A stretch of 28,631 nt of DNA from Pseudomonadota bacterium (GCA_023395465.1 JAEWZE010000176.1:1-28631), one strand, 5' to 3'; shown: positions 1-8,764, counted from the first letter of the stretch. The notes: generated from the sequence alone by a model not told the origin. Numbers and translations: made by a program.

Positions 1-1425
1 CGCACGTTCCAGTTCTTCTGGGACACCACCAACGAGGTCAACGGACTCACGCCGGACCGGTTCCCGTCGCGGCCGTTCGCGAGTATCGCCTCGGTCGGAT
101 TCTCGCTCACCGCGTATCCGATCGGCATCGAGAACGGCTGGGTCAGCCGCACCCAGGCGGTGGACCGGACGCTCACCACGCTGCAGTTCCTGGACGGGGC
201 GCGGATGGGACCGCAGGCCACCGGCCGCAGCGGGTACAAGGGATTCTTCTACCACTTCCTCGACATGCAGGAAGGCGCGCGCTACGACAGCTGGGTGGAG
301 CTGTCGAGCGTCGACACCGGGCTGCTGCTCATGGGCGTGCTGTTCGCGCAGTCCTACTACACCGGCGACGATCCGCGCGAGGTCGAGATCCGCGAGCTGG
401 CCGACCGCATCTACCGCCGCGTCGAATGGCCCTGGCTGCAGCAGCGCCCGCCGCTGATCTCGATGGGCTGGTATCCCGAGCGCGGCTTCATCGGCCACGA
501 CTGGCGCGGCTACAACGAGGCGATGCTGGTCTACATCCTTGCGCTCGGTTCGCCCACGCATCCGGTCGAGCCGGAAGCCTGGGAGGTGTGGACGCGCACC
601 TACGAGCGCGACTGGGGTGTGTTCCAGGGGCAGGAATACCTGAGTTTCGGCCCGCACTTCGGCCACCAGTACTCGCACGTGTGGATCGACTTCCGCGGGA
701 TCCGCGATGAATACATGAAGAACCGCGGCATCGACTACTTCGAGAACAGCCGCCGCGCCACCTATGCGCAGCGCGCGTACGCGATCGAGAATCCGATGGG
801 CTGGGACGACTACGGGCGCAACATCTGGGGCCTGACCGCCAGCGACGGCCCGCAGCGCACCACCCAGCAGTTCAAGGACGAGCAGCGTGAGTTCCGCCAC
901 TATAGTGCGCGCGGCGCGGGCCTGTCCGACCAGTTCGACGACGGTACGATCGCGCCGACGGCATCGATCGCCTCGATCGCGTTCGCCCCCGAGATCGTGA
1001 TTCCGGCCACCGAGGAGCTGTACGAGCGCTACGGCGAGTACCTGTACTCGAGCTACGGCTTCCTCGACGCGGTCAATCCGAGCTTCAAGTACGACGTGCC
1101 GCTCAAGACCGGGCGCCTGATCCCCGGACGTGGCTGGGTGGCCAGCGACTACATCGGTATCGACCAGGGCCCGATCCTGACCATGATCGCCAACTACCGC
1201 AACGAGTTCGTGTGGAAGGTGATGCGGGAGAACCCCTACATCCGCAAGGGCCTGGAACGCGCGGGGTTCACCGGCGGCTGGCTGGCGCCGCCGGGCGAGC
1301 CGACCACGTCGGGCGAGCCGGATCCGGAAGCGGCCGCGGCCAGCGACATCGGCATGGCCCAGTCGCGCGCCCATGACGAGGAGAAGCCGCCGTCCGAACC
1401 GAGGGCGTCGGATCCGCCGCAGTAA
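1..1425 (+). CDS. Glycoamylase-like (COG5368/GH144-type) glycoside hydrolase, 5' end missing
   Basis: The reading frame is open from the first base, so the N-terminus and any signal peptide lie outside the window; 474 codons plus the stop are present. The visible start RTFQFFWD is the typical opening of the COG5368 'glucoamylase family' domain (Pfam Glycoamylase, PF10091). It is followed by the aromatic- and acid-rich blocks of that family, for example GHDWRGYNEAM, FGHQYSHVWIDFRG and NPMGWDDYGRNIWGLTASDG. The same domain type includes GH144 endo-beta-1,2-glucanases, so a beta-glucan substrate is more likely than starch, but this is inference. Members are usually exported. The last 45 or so residues are a low-complexity Pro/Glu/Ala/Ser tail outside the domain. 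The gene lies 87 nt upstream of a sugar-binding lipoprotein gene in the same direction, which suggests that it feeds the importer. Family assignment is confident; substrate is not. Confidence 0.85.
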   Translation, partial: RTFQFFWDTTNEVNGLTPDRFPSRPFASIASVGFSLTAYPIGIENGWVSRTQAVDRTLTTLQFLDGARMGPQATGRSGYKGFFYHFLDMQEGARYDSWVELSSVDTGLLLMGVLFAQSYYTGDDPREVEIRELADRIYRRVEWPWLQQRPPLISMGWYPERGFIGHDWRGYNEAMLVYILALGSPTHPVEPEAWEVWTRTYERDWGVFQGQEYLSFGPHFGHQYSHVWIDFRGIRDEYMKNRGIDYFENSRRATYAQRAYAIENPMGWDDYGRNIWGLTASDGPQRTTQQFKDEQREFRHYSARGAGLSDQFDDGTIAPTASIASIAFAPEIVIPATEELYERYGEYLYSSYGFLDAVNPSFKYDVPLKTGRLIPGRGWVASDYIGIDQGPILTMIANYRNEFVWKVMRENPYIRKGLERAGFTGGWLAPPGEPTTSGEPDPEAAAASDIGMAQSRAHDEEKPPSEPRASDPPQ

Positions 1426-1452
1426 CGGGTCTGACAGAATGCACCCCGGATT

Positions 1453-1482
1453 CCGGGCCGGCCGCCTGCGCGCGCCGGCCGG
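1453..1482. other. GC-rich inverted repeat between the glycosidase and importer genes
   Basis: GGCCGGC at 1456-1462 is matched by GCCGGCC at 1474-1480 around an 11-nt loop. No T-run follows, so it is not a convincing intrinsic terminator. It could set the ratio of upstream to downstream transcript or stabilise RNA ends inside an operon. A short dyad, CCCGGATTCCGGG, lies immediately upstream and overlaps its left edge. Confidence 0.35.
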
Positions 1483-1512
1483 TCCTGAAGCGGGCGAACG
1501 ACAGGGACCTTG

Positions 1513-2784
1513 ATGCGATTGCGTTGGCCAATGCTGCTAGTCGCGCTGCTCGGGCTGCTGATCGCGGCCTGCGCGCGCGACGATGGCGCCACCACGGTGC
1601 GCTTCTGGGCCATGGGCCGGGAGGCGGAGGTGGTGGCCGAACTGCTGCGCGATTTCGAGCGCGAGCATCCGGGCATCCGCGTCGAGCTGCAGCAGATTCC
1701 ATGGACCGCCGCGCACGAGAAGCTCTTGACGGCCTTCGCCGCGGACGGGCTGCCGGATGTCTGCCAGCTGGGCAATACCTGGATCGCCGAGTTCGCCGCG
1801 CTCGATACGCTCGAGCCGGTGCAGGCCAGGGTCGATGCCTCGGCGGTCATCGACGAGGACGACTACTTTCCCGGCATCTGGGCCACCAACGTCGTCGATG
1901 GCGAGCTGCGCGGCGTGCCCTGGTATGTCGATACGCGCCTGCTGTTCTACCGCAAGGACCTGCTGGCCGAGGCGGGCATCGATGCGCCGCCGCGCACCTG
2001 GGCGCAATGGGAACAGGCGATGGCGGCCCTCGACCGGGCCGGACCGCCCGGACGGCATGCGATCCTGCTCCCGGTCAACGAGTTCGAGCCGCCGCTGTCG
2101 CTGGCACTGCAGACCGGCGATCCGCTGCTGCGCGAGGACGGCGGACGGGGCAATTTCAGCGGTCCGGGCTTCCGCAAGGCCCTCGCGTTCTACGCCGGCA
2201 TTTTCGAGCGCGGCTGGGCGCCACCGGTGTCGGAAACCCAGATCTCGAACGTGTGGGACGAATTCTTCCGCGGGTCGTTCGCGTTCTACCTGTCCGGCCC
2301 CTGGAACATCCGCGAGTTCCGGCGACGGCAGCCGCCGGAGCTTGCCGGCGCCTGGGGCACGATGCCGCTGCCCGGACCCGATGGCCCCGGTGCGGGGATT
2401 GCCGGCGGCACCAGCCTGGTGCTGTTCCGCTCCTCGCGGAACAAGGAGGCGGCGTGGAAGCTGGTCGAATTCCTGTCGCGGCCGGAGATCCAGCAGCGCT
2501 TCCACGCGCTGATCGGCGACCTGCCGCCGCGCCGCAGCACCTGGGCGCATCCGGCGCTGGCCAACGACGCCCTGGCGCATGCGTTCCGCGACCAGCTCGA
2601 ACGCGTGCGGCCGACGCCGCAGGTGCTCGAATGGGAGCGCATCGCGCAGGAGATGCGGCTGGCCACCGAGCGCGTGGTGCGCGGGGGACAATCGCAGGAC
2701 GCTGCGGTGCGGGAACTGGACGCGCGCGTGGATGCGATCCTGGAAAAGCGTCGCTGGGTGCGAGAACAGGAGCAGGGCGGGTGA
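1513..2784 (+). CDS. Sugar ABC transporter substrate-binding lipoprotein
   Basis: This 423-residue protein would capture a sugar or oligosaccharide at the outer face of the inner membrane and deliver it to the two permeases encoded next. The N-terminus has a basic start, a hydrophobic core and a lipobox (IAAC, Cys20), so it should be a lipoprotein. The mature part has the extracellular solute-binding family 1 pattern: an early FWAMGREAEV block, LPDVCQLGNTWIAEFA, GVPWYVDTRLLFYRKDLL near residue 135, and a late GGTSLVLFRSSRNKEAAWKLVEFL block. The ATG at 1513 is preferred because AGGGA lies 5 nt upstream; an in-frame TTG directly precedes it. The next gene follows after 30 nt. Ligand is unknown; maltose-, glycerol-phosphate- and beta-glucoside-type binders share this fold. 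The flanking glycosidases favour an oligosaccharide. Confidence 0.92.
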   Translation: MRLRWPMLLVALLGLLIAACARDDGATTVRFWAMGREAEVVAELLRDFEREHPGIRVELQQIPWTAAHEKLLTAFAADGLPDVCQLGNTWIAEFAALDTLEPVQARVDASAVIDEDDYFPGIWATNVVDGELRGVPWYVDTRLLFYRKDLLAEAGIDAPPRTWAQWEQAMAALDRAGPPGRHAILLPVNEFEPPLSLALQTGDPLLREDGGRGNFSGPGFRKALAFYAGIFERGWAPPVSETQISNVWDEFFRGSFAFYLSGPWNIREFRRRQPPELAGAWGTMPLPGPDGPGAGIAGGTSLVLFRSSRNKEAAWKLVEFLSRPEIQQRFHALIGDLPPRRSTWAHPALANDALAHAFRDQLERVRPTPQVLEWERIAQEMRLATERVVRGGQSQDAAVRELDARVDAILEKRRWVREQEQGG

Positions 2785-2814
2785 GGGCGGGCATCGTGCA
2801 CCAGGACAGCGGCC

Positions 2815-3693
2815 ATGCGTGCTGACCTCGCCGCCTGGACGTTCGTGGCACCGGCGCTGATCGTGCTCGGGGTGTTCTTCGGGCTACCGGTATTCGCCGC
2901 GCTGCTGCTGAGCCTCACCGATTTCGATCTCTACGCGCTGGCCGATCCGGCGCACCTGCGCTTCGTCGCACTGGGCAACTACCTCGAGCTGCTGCGCACG
3001 CCGATGTTCTGGAAGGCGCTGGGCAACACCGTGTACTTCGTGGTGGTCGGCGTGCCGCTGTCGATCGCGGTCTCGCTGGGCGCCGCGCTGCTGCTCAATT
3101 CGCCGCTGGCGAGGATGCGCGCGCTGCTGCGTACCGCGCTGTTCGCGCCGGTGGTGACCACGCTGGTCGCGGTGGCGGTGATCTGGCGCTACCTGTTCCA
3201 CACCAGCTACGGGCTGGTGAACTGGGGGCTGGGGCAGGTGGGCGTCGGCCCGGTCGACTGGTTCGGCGATCCACGCTGGGCGATGCCCACGATCATGCTG
3301 TTCGCGATCTGGAAGAACTTCGGTTACAACATGGTGATCTTCCTGGCCGGGCTGCAGGCGATCCCGCAGGAGCTGTACGAGGCCGCGCGCATCGACGGCG
3401 CCTCGCGCTGGCGCCAGCTGCTGCACATCACCCTGCCGCAGCTGGGGCCGGTGCTGCTGGTGGTGGGCGTGATCACGGTGTCGGGCTACTTCCAGCTGTT
3501 CGCCGAACCCTATGTGATGACCCGCGGCGATCCACTGCAGAGCACGGTCAGCGTGCTGTACTACATGTTCGAGGAAGGCTTCAAATGGTGGAACCTGGGA
3601 CGCGCCTCGGCGGTGGCGTTCCTGCTGTTCCTGATCATCCTCGGCGTGACCGCGCTGCTGCTGCGCGCCGGTCGCAGGCGGGGGCTGGTATGA
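2815..3693 (+). CDS. Sugar ABC transporter permease, MalF/UgpA type
   Basis: This 292-residue inner-membrane permease forms one half of the channel of a CUT1-type carbohydrate importer. About six hydrophobic segments are visible, starting with an N-terminal helix at residues 9-33 and including a run at about residues 71-95. The cytoplasmic EAA loop, which docks onto the ATPase, reads EAARIDGASRWRQLLHITLP from residue 189 and is intact. Length is normal for the short MalF-like permeases that lack the large MalF periplasmic domain. It starts with ATG 30 nt after the binding-protein gene, with AGGA upstream, and its stop codon overlaps the next start as ATGA. That overlap implies translational coupling and equal production of the two permeases. 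No ATPase gene is adjacent. Confidence 0.93.
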   Translation: MRADLAAWTFVAPALIVLGVFFGLPVFAALLLSLTDFDLYALADPAHLRFVALGNYLELLRTPMFWKALGNTVYFVVVGVPLSIAVSLGAALLLNSPLARMRALLRTALFAPVVTTLVAVAVIWRYLFHTSYGLVNWGLGQVGVGPVDWFGDPRWAMPTIMLFAIWKNFGYNMVIFLAGLQAIPQELYEAARIDGASRWRQLLHITLPQLGPVLLVVGVITVSGYFQLFAEPYVMTRGDPLQSTVSVLYYMFEEGFKWWNLGRASAVAFLLFLIILGVTALLLRAGRRRGLV

Positions 3694-4523
3694 GCCTGGT
3701 CGGGCGCTCGCGCGCCGAGGCGCTGCAGGTCAACGCCGCGCTGCTGGCGCTGGCCGCGCTCAGCCTGGCGCCGTTGCTGTGGATGCTGTCGGTCTCGCTG
3801 ATGCCGCGCGGCGAAGCCAGCCATTTCCCGCCGCCGTTCCTGCCGTCCACCGCCACCCTCGACAGCTATCGCGAGCTGTTCGCCAGTACCGGCATCGGCC
3901 GCAACTTCGCCAACAGCCTGCTGGTTTCGCTCGCGATCACCGCACTGTCGCTGCTGCTCAACACCATGGCCGGCTATGCCTTCGCCAAACTGCGCTTCGC
4001 CGGGCGCGAGCGGATCTTCCAGCTGCTGCTGGCCGCGCTGGTCGTGCCCGCGCAGGTGGCGATGCTGCCGCTGTTCCTGCTGATGAAGCAGCTGGGGCTG
4101 GTCAACAGCTACTGGGGTGTGATCATTCCCGGCATGGCCTCGGTGTTCGGCATCTTCCTGGTGCGGCAGTACGCGCGCAGCATTCCCGACGAGCTGATCG
4201 AGGCCGCGCGTATCGATGGCGCGGGCGAGGCGCGGATCTTCTTCCGGATCGTGCTGCCGCTGCTCAAGCCGGTGCTGGTGACGCTGGCCACCTTCACCTT
4301 CATGGGCGCGTGGAACGATTTCATGTGGCCGCTGATCGTCCTGACCGACCAGCAGCACTACACCCTGCCGGTTGCGCTGGCCGCGCTGTCGCGCGAGCAC
4401 GTCATGGACGTCGAACTGATGATGGCGGGGGCGGTGGTGACGGTGCTGCCCGTGCTGGCGCTGTTCCTGCTGCTGCAGCGCTACTACATCCAGGGACTGC
4501 TGCTGGGGAGCGTCAAGGGGTGA
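3690..4523 (+). CDS. Sugar ABC transporter permease, MalG/UgpE type
   Basis: This 277-residue inner-membrane protein is the second channel subunit of the CUT1 importer. It has an N-terminal helix at about residues 16-38, four or five further hydrophobic segments, and an EAA loop EAARIDGAGEARIFFRIVLP from residue 171 followed by LLKPVL. The segment GAWNDFMWPLIVL is typical of the MalG side of the family. The ATG at 3690 is chosen because it overlaps the upstream permease stop by 4 nt (ATGA) and leaves a normal family length. A longer frame starting upstream would lie inside the previous gene. The C-terminus, QGLLLGSVKG, is the usual ending of this family, where it touches the ATPase. Transported sugar is unknown. 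Confidence 0.93.
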   Translation: MSLVGRSRAEALQVNAALLALAALSLAPLLWMLSVSLMPRGEASHFPPPFLPSTATLDSYRELFASTGIGRNFANSLLVSLAITALSLLLNTMAGYAFAKLRFAGRERIFQLLLAALVVPAQVAMLPLFLLMKQLGLVNSYWGVIIPGMASVFGIFLVRQYARSIPDELIEAARIDGAGEARIFFRIVLPLLKPVLVTLATFTFMGAWNDFMWPLIVLTDQQHYTLPVALAALSREHVMDVELMMAGAVVTVLPVLALFLLLQRYYIQGLLLGSVKG

Positions 4524-4612
4524 CCGGACGCATTGCTGGCGCGTGGATCGACGTGGAAACTGGACCACCCGCGTGTCCGAAGGCGCGCGACGCCAGAGGC
4601 CCGGCGCGTCGG

Positions 4613-4632
4613 CTACGCTTGCCGGCGGAGGA
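4613..4632 (+). promoter_or_regulatory. Possible -10 box and strong ribosome binding site for the modular glycosidase
   Basis: The 117-nt gap after the permease gene contains TACGCT at 4613-4618, a plausible -10 element, but no clear -35. GGAGGA at 4627-4632 lies 8 nt before the ATG at 4641 and is the strongest Shine-Dalgarno sequence in the importer region. It decides the start of that gene. The promoter part is weak; the ribosome binding site is convincing. Confidence 0.4.
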
Positions 4633-4640
4633 GCTGGAAC

Positions 4641-7600
4641 ATGACTGAAGTGCCACCCGGACCACGGGCGAAACCGCGCGCCATCGCGCGCGCAGCAACC
4701 GCGATGCTGCTCGTGGCCAGCTGGCTCTGCGCGCCGGTGGCGCTGTCGACGAGCTTGGCCCAGGATCCCGCCGCCGTGCCGGAACCGCCGCGGCTGCTCG
4801 ACGGATTCGAGGATCCCGCGCCCTGGCGCGTCGTGGCCTCGGACCAGGTCAGCGGCAGCCTGCGCCTGGCGGAGGGGCAGCAGGGCCAGGCGCTGTGCCT
4901 GGACTACGATTTCAACGGCGTGTCCGGCCACGTGGGGATCCAGCGCGACCTGGCGATGGCGTACCCCGACAACTTCCGCTTCTCGTTCCAGCTGCGCGGC
5001 GATTCGCCGGACAACGACCTGCAGTTCAAGCTCGTCGATGCCAGCGGCGACAACGTGTGGTGGGTGAACCGGCCGCACTACAGGTTCCCGCGCCAGTGGA
5101 CGCCGGTGCAGTACCGCCGCCGGCATGTCGGGAAGGCCTGGGGTCCGGATCCCGACCCGGTGCTGCGCAGCAGTGCCCGGCTCGAGTTCACGATCTACAA
5201 CAACGCCGGCGGCCGCGGCAGCGTGTGCTTCGACACGCTGTCGTTCGAAGTGCTGCCTGCGCAGGACCAGGGACCGCTGCTGGCGAGCGCCGTCGCCACC
5301 GCCGGCGATGCGGCGCTGGCAGTGGACGGCCTGACTGCCACCGCGTGGAGCGCGGACGTGTCCCCGGTACCGCAGCGGCTGGTGCTGGACCTGGGCAGCG
5401 TGCGCGAGTTCGGCGGCCTGCGGCTGCGCTGGGAGAGCGGCCGGCATGCCTCGCGCTACCGGATCGCGCTGTCGGACGACGGGCTTGCCTGGCGCGACGT
5501 GCGCCGGGTGGAGCAGGGCGACGGTGGCGACGACTGGATCCCGCTGCCCGAATCCGAAGCCCGTTACGTCGCGTTCGACTTCATCGACGGGCCCGGGCGC
5601 CGCTACGCGCTTGGCGAAGTGTCCGTGCAGCCGCTGGCCTTCGCCGCGACTCCAAACGACTTCATCGCCGCGATCGCCGCGCAGTCGCGCAAGGGGCTGT
5701 ACCCGCGCGGCTTCAGCGGTGAGCAGCCCTACTGGACCATCCTCGGCCTGGATGGCGGCCGCCAGCAGGGACTGATCGGCGAGGACGGCGCGATCGAGGT
5801 CGCGCGCGGCGGTTTCAGCATCGAACCCTTCGTGCTGGTCGATGGCGTCCTGGCCACCTGGAACGACGTGCGCACGCGGCAATCGCTGCAGGAGCGCTAC
5901 CTGCCCATCCCGACCGTGCACTGGACGCGCGACGACCTGCAGCTCGACATCACCGCGTTCGCGCACGGCGAGCCGGCGAGTTCGCGCCTGGTCGCGCGCT
6001 ACCGGCTCTCCAACCCGGGCGGGATGCCGCGCGACTACACGCTGGCGCTGGCGGTACGCCCGTTCCAGGTCAACCCGCCCAGCCAGTTCCTCAATACCCG
6101 CGGCGGAGTCAGTCCGATCCGCGCCCTGTCCATCGATGGCGGGACGGTCTCCGTCGAGGGCCGGCCCCGGGTGTTCGCAAAGCAGCTGCCCGCGGCCGCC
6201 TTCGCCACCGTATTCGATGCCGGCATGGCGGTCTCGCACCTGGAGGCGCGGCGCCCGCCCGCGTCCAGGAGCGTGATCGACGAAGCCGGGCTGGCGTCGG
6301 GCGCGCTGCTGTACCGCATGCGCCTGGCGCCGTGGGAAACGCGGACCATCGACGTGATGGTGCCGATGAGCGGGAACGCCGGGTTGGCGCGTCGCTGGTG
6401 GGATGCGGACACGCTGCAGGACGAGACCGCGCAAATGTGGCGGGACAAGCTCGACCGGGTCGCCCTGCGGTTGCCTTCGCAGGGGCAGGCGCTGGCCGAC
6501 ACCTTGCGCACGTCGCTGGCGCACATGCTGGTCTCGCGCTCCGGCCCGCGCCTGCAGCCGGGCACGCGCTCCTATTCGCGCAGCTGGATCCGCGATGGCG
6601 CGATGATCTCCGAAGGCCTGCTGCGCATGGGCCGGCCGGAGGTGGTGCGCGAGTACCTGGAGTGGTACGCGCCCTTCCAGTTCGACAGCGGCAAGGTCCC
6701 GTGCTGCGTGGACGACCGCGGCAGCGATCCCGTGCCCGAGAACGACAGCCACGGCCAGCTGATCTTCAACATCGCCGAGTACTGGCGCTACACCGGCGAC
6801 GACGAGTTCCTGGCGCGGATGTGGCCTCACGTCGAGGGCGCCTGGCGCTACATGGAACAGCTGCGCCTGTCCGAGCGCACGGCCGCCAACCGCCGCACCA
6901 ACCGGGCCTTCTACGGGATGATGCCCGCGTCCATCAGCCACGAGGGCTATTCGGCCAAGCCGATGCATTCGTACTGGGACAACTTCTGGGCGCTGCGCGG
7001 CTACAAGGATGCGGTGCAGGTCGCCCAGGCGCTGGGGCGCGAGGACGACGCCAGGCGCATGGCCGAATCGCGCGACCAGTTCCACGACGACCTGATGGAC
7101 TCGCTGCGCGCGGCGGCCAGGCAGCACGACATCGGCTTCCTGCCCGGCGCGGCGGAGCTGGGCGACTTCGATCCCACCTCGACCACGATTGCGCTGGCGC
7201 CGGGCGGCGAACAGGAACGCCTGCCGCAGGACCTGCTGCACGGCACCTTCGAACGCTACTGGCGCCACTTCGTCGCGCGCCGCGACGGCACGCTCGAGTG
7301 GAAGGACTACACGCCCTACGAATGGCGCAACGTGGGCGCGTTCGTGCGCCTGGGCTGGCGCGAGCGGGCGCAGGAGGCGGTGGACTATTTCTTCGCAGAC
7401 CGCGCGCCCGAACCCTGGAACCAGTGGGGCGAGGTGGTCTCGCGCACGCCGCGCAAGCCGTTCTTCCTCGGCGACCTGCCGCATGCCTGGGTCGCGTCGG
7501 ATTTCGTCCGCTCGGCGCTGGACATGTTCGCCTACGCGCGCGAACGCGACGACAGCCTGGTGCTGGCCGCGGGCGTGCCGCGCGACTGGCTGGAGGGCGA

Positions 7601-7853
7601 CGGGGTTGGCATCGCCGGCCTGCGCACCGCGCACGGCACGCTCGCCTACCGCCTGCGTCGCGATGGCGACGGCCTGCTGCTGGAGGTGGACGATACCGGC
7701 CTGCAGCTGCCGGCCGGCGGACTGGTGCTTCCGTGGCCGCTGGCGGGCGAACCGGCCGGGTTGACGGTCGAGTCCGGCGAGGCGGGGCTTGATGGCGCCG
7801 AGCTGCGGGTGACGACGCTGCCGGCACGCGTGCGTGTCGAGGCGGAGCAGTAG
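4641..7853 (+). CDS. Secreted modular protein: N-terminal sandwich domain, discoidin (F5/8 type C) domain and six-hairpin glycosidase domain
   Basis: This 1070-residue protein has a signal peptide (basic start, hydrophobic core at residues 20-38, probable cleavage after SLA at residue 40). Residues about 50-208 form a beta-rich module opening with LLDGFEDPAPW, resembling a carbohydrate-binding domain. Residues about 209-334 resemble a discoidin domain (LVLDLGSVREFGGLRLRWE, YRIALSDDG). Residues about 335-600 look like a beta-sandwich linker, and about 610-1000 like an (alpha/alpha)6 barrel of the GH15/GH63/GH65/GH94 type, with SWIRDGAM at 648-655, NDSHGQLIFNIAEYWRYTGDDEF and WNQWGEVVSRTPRKPFFLGD. 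D652 and E931 are my candidates for catalytic acids. The start is set by GGAGGA 8 nt upstream. I cannot assign a CAZy family. It follows the importer permeases by 117 nt and probably trims a glycan before uptake. Function is inferred from architecture and context. Confidence 0.8.
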   Translation: MTEVPPGPRAKPRAIARAATAMLLVASWLCAPVALSTSLAQDPAAVPEPPRLLDGFEDPAPWRVVASDQVSGSLRLAEGQQGQALCLDYDFNGVSGHVGIQRDLAMAYPDNFRFSFQLRGDSPDNDLQFKLVDASGDNVWWVNRPHYRFPRQWTPVQYRRRHVGKAWGPDPDPVLRSSARLEFTIYNNAGGRGSVCFDTLSFEVLPAQDQGPLLASAVATAGDAALAVDGLTATAWSADVSPVPQRLVLDLGSVREFGGLRLRWESGRHASRYRIALSDDGLAWRDVRRVEQGDGGDDWIPLPESEARYVAFDFIDGPGRRYALGEVSVQPLAFAATPNDFIAAIAAQSRKGLYPRGFSGEQPYWTILGLDGGRQQGLIGEDGAIEVARGGFSIEPFVLVDGVLATWNDVRTRQSLQERYLPIPTVHWTRDDLQLDITAFAHGEPASSRLVARYRLSNPGGMPRDYTLALAVRPFQVNPPSQFLNTRGGVSPIRALSIDGGTVSVEGRPRVFAKQLPAAAFATVFDAGMAVSHLEARRPPASRSVIDEAGLASGALLYRMRLAPWETRTIDVMVPMSGNAGLARRWWDADTLQDETAQMWRDKLDRVALRLPSQGQALADTLRTSLAHMLVSRSGPRLQPGTRSYSRSWIRDGAMISEGLLRMGRPEVVREYLEWYAPFQFDSGKVPCCVDDRGSDPVPENDSHGQLIFNIAEYWRYTGDDEFLARMWPHVEGAWRYMEQLRLSERTAANRRTNRAFYGMMPASISHEGYSAKPMHSYWDNFWALRGYKDAVQVAQALGREDDARRMAESRDQFHDDLMDSLRAAARQHDIGFLPGAAELGDFDPTSTTIALAPGGEQERLPQDLLHGTFERYWRHFVARRDGTLEWKDYTPYEWRNVGAFVRLGWRERAQEAVDYFFADRAPEPWNQWGEVVSRTPRKPFFLGDLPHAWVASDFVRSALDMFAYARERDDSLVLAAGVPRDWLEGDGVGIAGLRTAHGTLAYRLRRDGDGLLLEVDDTGLQLPAGGLVLPWPLAGEPAGLTVESGEAGLDGAELRVTTLPARVRVEAEQ

Positions 7854-8085
7854 GGAAGCACGCGTGCGTAGGGAGTGGTCGTGCGCAACCCGTCCGCATC
7901 GGATCCGGCGATCCCCTGCCGCGTTGGGGCAACGGATCGCATCGGTACTGCGTAGCCGGCGCTCGAGATGAGCGACCGGCGTCCGGCACGACGGAGTGCG
8001 GATGTTCCCGGCGCAGCCCTGCCTCTGACCGTCGCTTCGCGCGCGGCTGTGTAGCCTGACGCCCGACGCCGCCCACCTGCTGCCC

Positions 8086-8751
8086 ATGCCTCCCTCGACC
8101 GCGCACCCGTTTCCGCTCTGGCCGCTGCCCGTCGCCATCGCGGTGCTGTTCACGGCCGCGGCGCACCTGGGGCTTTGGCTGTCGATCCGCGATGGCTACG
8201 TCCAGGCCTGCATCCCCGTGCTGGAAGGCTGCACCTCGATCAGCCGCGCCGGGCGCCACGGCCTGGCCAACCACGTGTTCCGGCTGCTGGTGCTGCCGTG
8301 CGCGCTGCTGGTGGGCGTGCACTGGTGGCTGGTGGCGCGCTGGCTCGGTCGGGGCTGGCGCGACGTAGCCTGGCTGGGCGGCATCGCCGCGATCGCACTG
8401 GCGGTCTATGCCACCTTCCTGGGCAGCGAGGGTGAGGCCTACCGCTTCCTTCGCCGCTACGGCGTGGTGTGCTTCTTCGGATTCGGCTACCTGGCGCAGC
8501 TGCGGTTCCTGCGCGGCGCCGGCGAGGACGTGGCGACGCGCGGCATCGTCCGCGTGATGATCATGGTCAGCGCGATGATGCTGCTGCTGGGCGTGGGCAG
8601 CGTCGCGGCCACGGCAGTGGTCGACGATGCCTGGCTGAAGGACCGGATCGAGAACGCGCTGGAATGGCAGCTGGGCTGGCTGCTGGCCGCGTGGTACCTG
8701 TTGCACGCGGCGTGGTGGCGCCGGCAGCGGGCGGCGCTGCTGCTGCAGTGA
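8086..8751 (+). CDS. Hypothetical six-TM integral membrane protein
   Basis: This 221-residue protein is not confidently recognised. It has six hydrophobic segments at about residues 12-33, 60-85, 92-110, 122-140, 150-175 and 190-212, with short loops rich in Arg. The first periplasmic loop carries two cysteines, in ACIPVLEGCTSISRAG. A later block, GSEGEAYRFLRRYGVVCFFGFGYLAQL, looks conserved in feel and contains acidic and arginine residues beside a helix. Six helices and the early loop with CTSIS are reminiscent of the Frag1/DRAM/Sfk1 group, but I hold that only weakly. The 232 nt upstream hold no other gene that I can support, only a GCACGCGTGC palindrome at 7858-7867. The gene converges on eda and may be unrelated to the sugar locus. 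Confidence 0.65.
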   Translation: MPPSTAHPFPLWPLPVAIAVLFTAAAHLGLWLSIRDGYVQACIPVLEGCTSISRAGRHGLANHVFRLLVLPCALLVGVHWWLVARWLGRGWRDVAWLGGIAAIALAVYATFLGSEGEAYRFLRRYGVVCFFGFGYLAQLRFLRGAGEDVATRGIVRVMIMVSAMMLLLGVGSVAATAVVDDAWLKDRIENALEWQLGWLLAAWYLLHAAWWRRQRAALLLQ

Positions 8752-8764
8752 TCGGCATGCTCAC

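Noticed and set aside
1453..1482. Intrinsic terminator after the glycoamylase-like gene
   Set aside because: The stem is strong but no T-run follows, and a same-strand functional partner begins about 30 nt later. It is kept only as an inverted repeat.
4533..4640. N-terminal extension of the modular glycosidase upstream of 4641
   Set aside because: It would bury the signal peptide and ignore the strong GGAGGA ribosome binding site 8 nt before the ATG at 4641.
3561..8153. Very long minus-strand open frame of about 1530 codons opposite the permease and glycosidase genes
   Set aside because: It lies antisense to three well-supported genes, has low-complexity His/Arg/Gln-rich composition and shows no domain. 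It is a product of high GC and codon bias on the coding strand.
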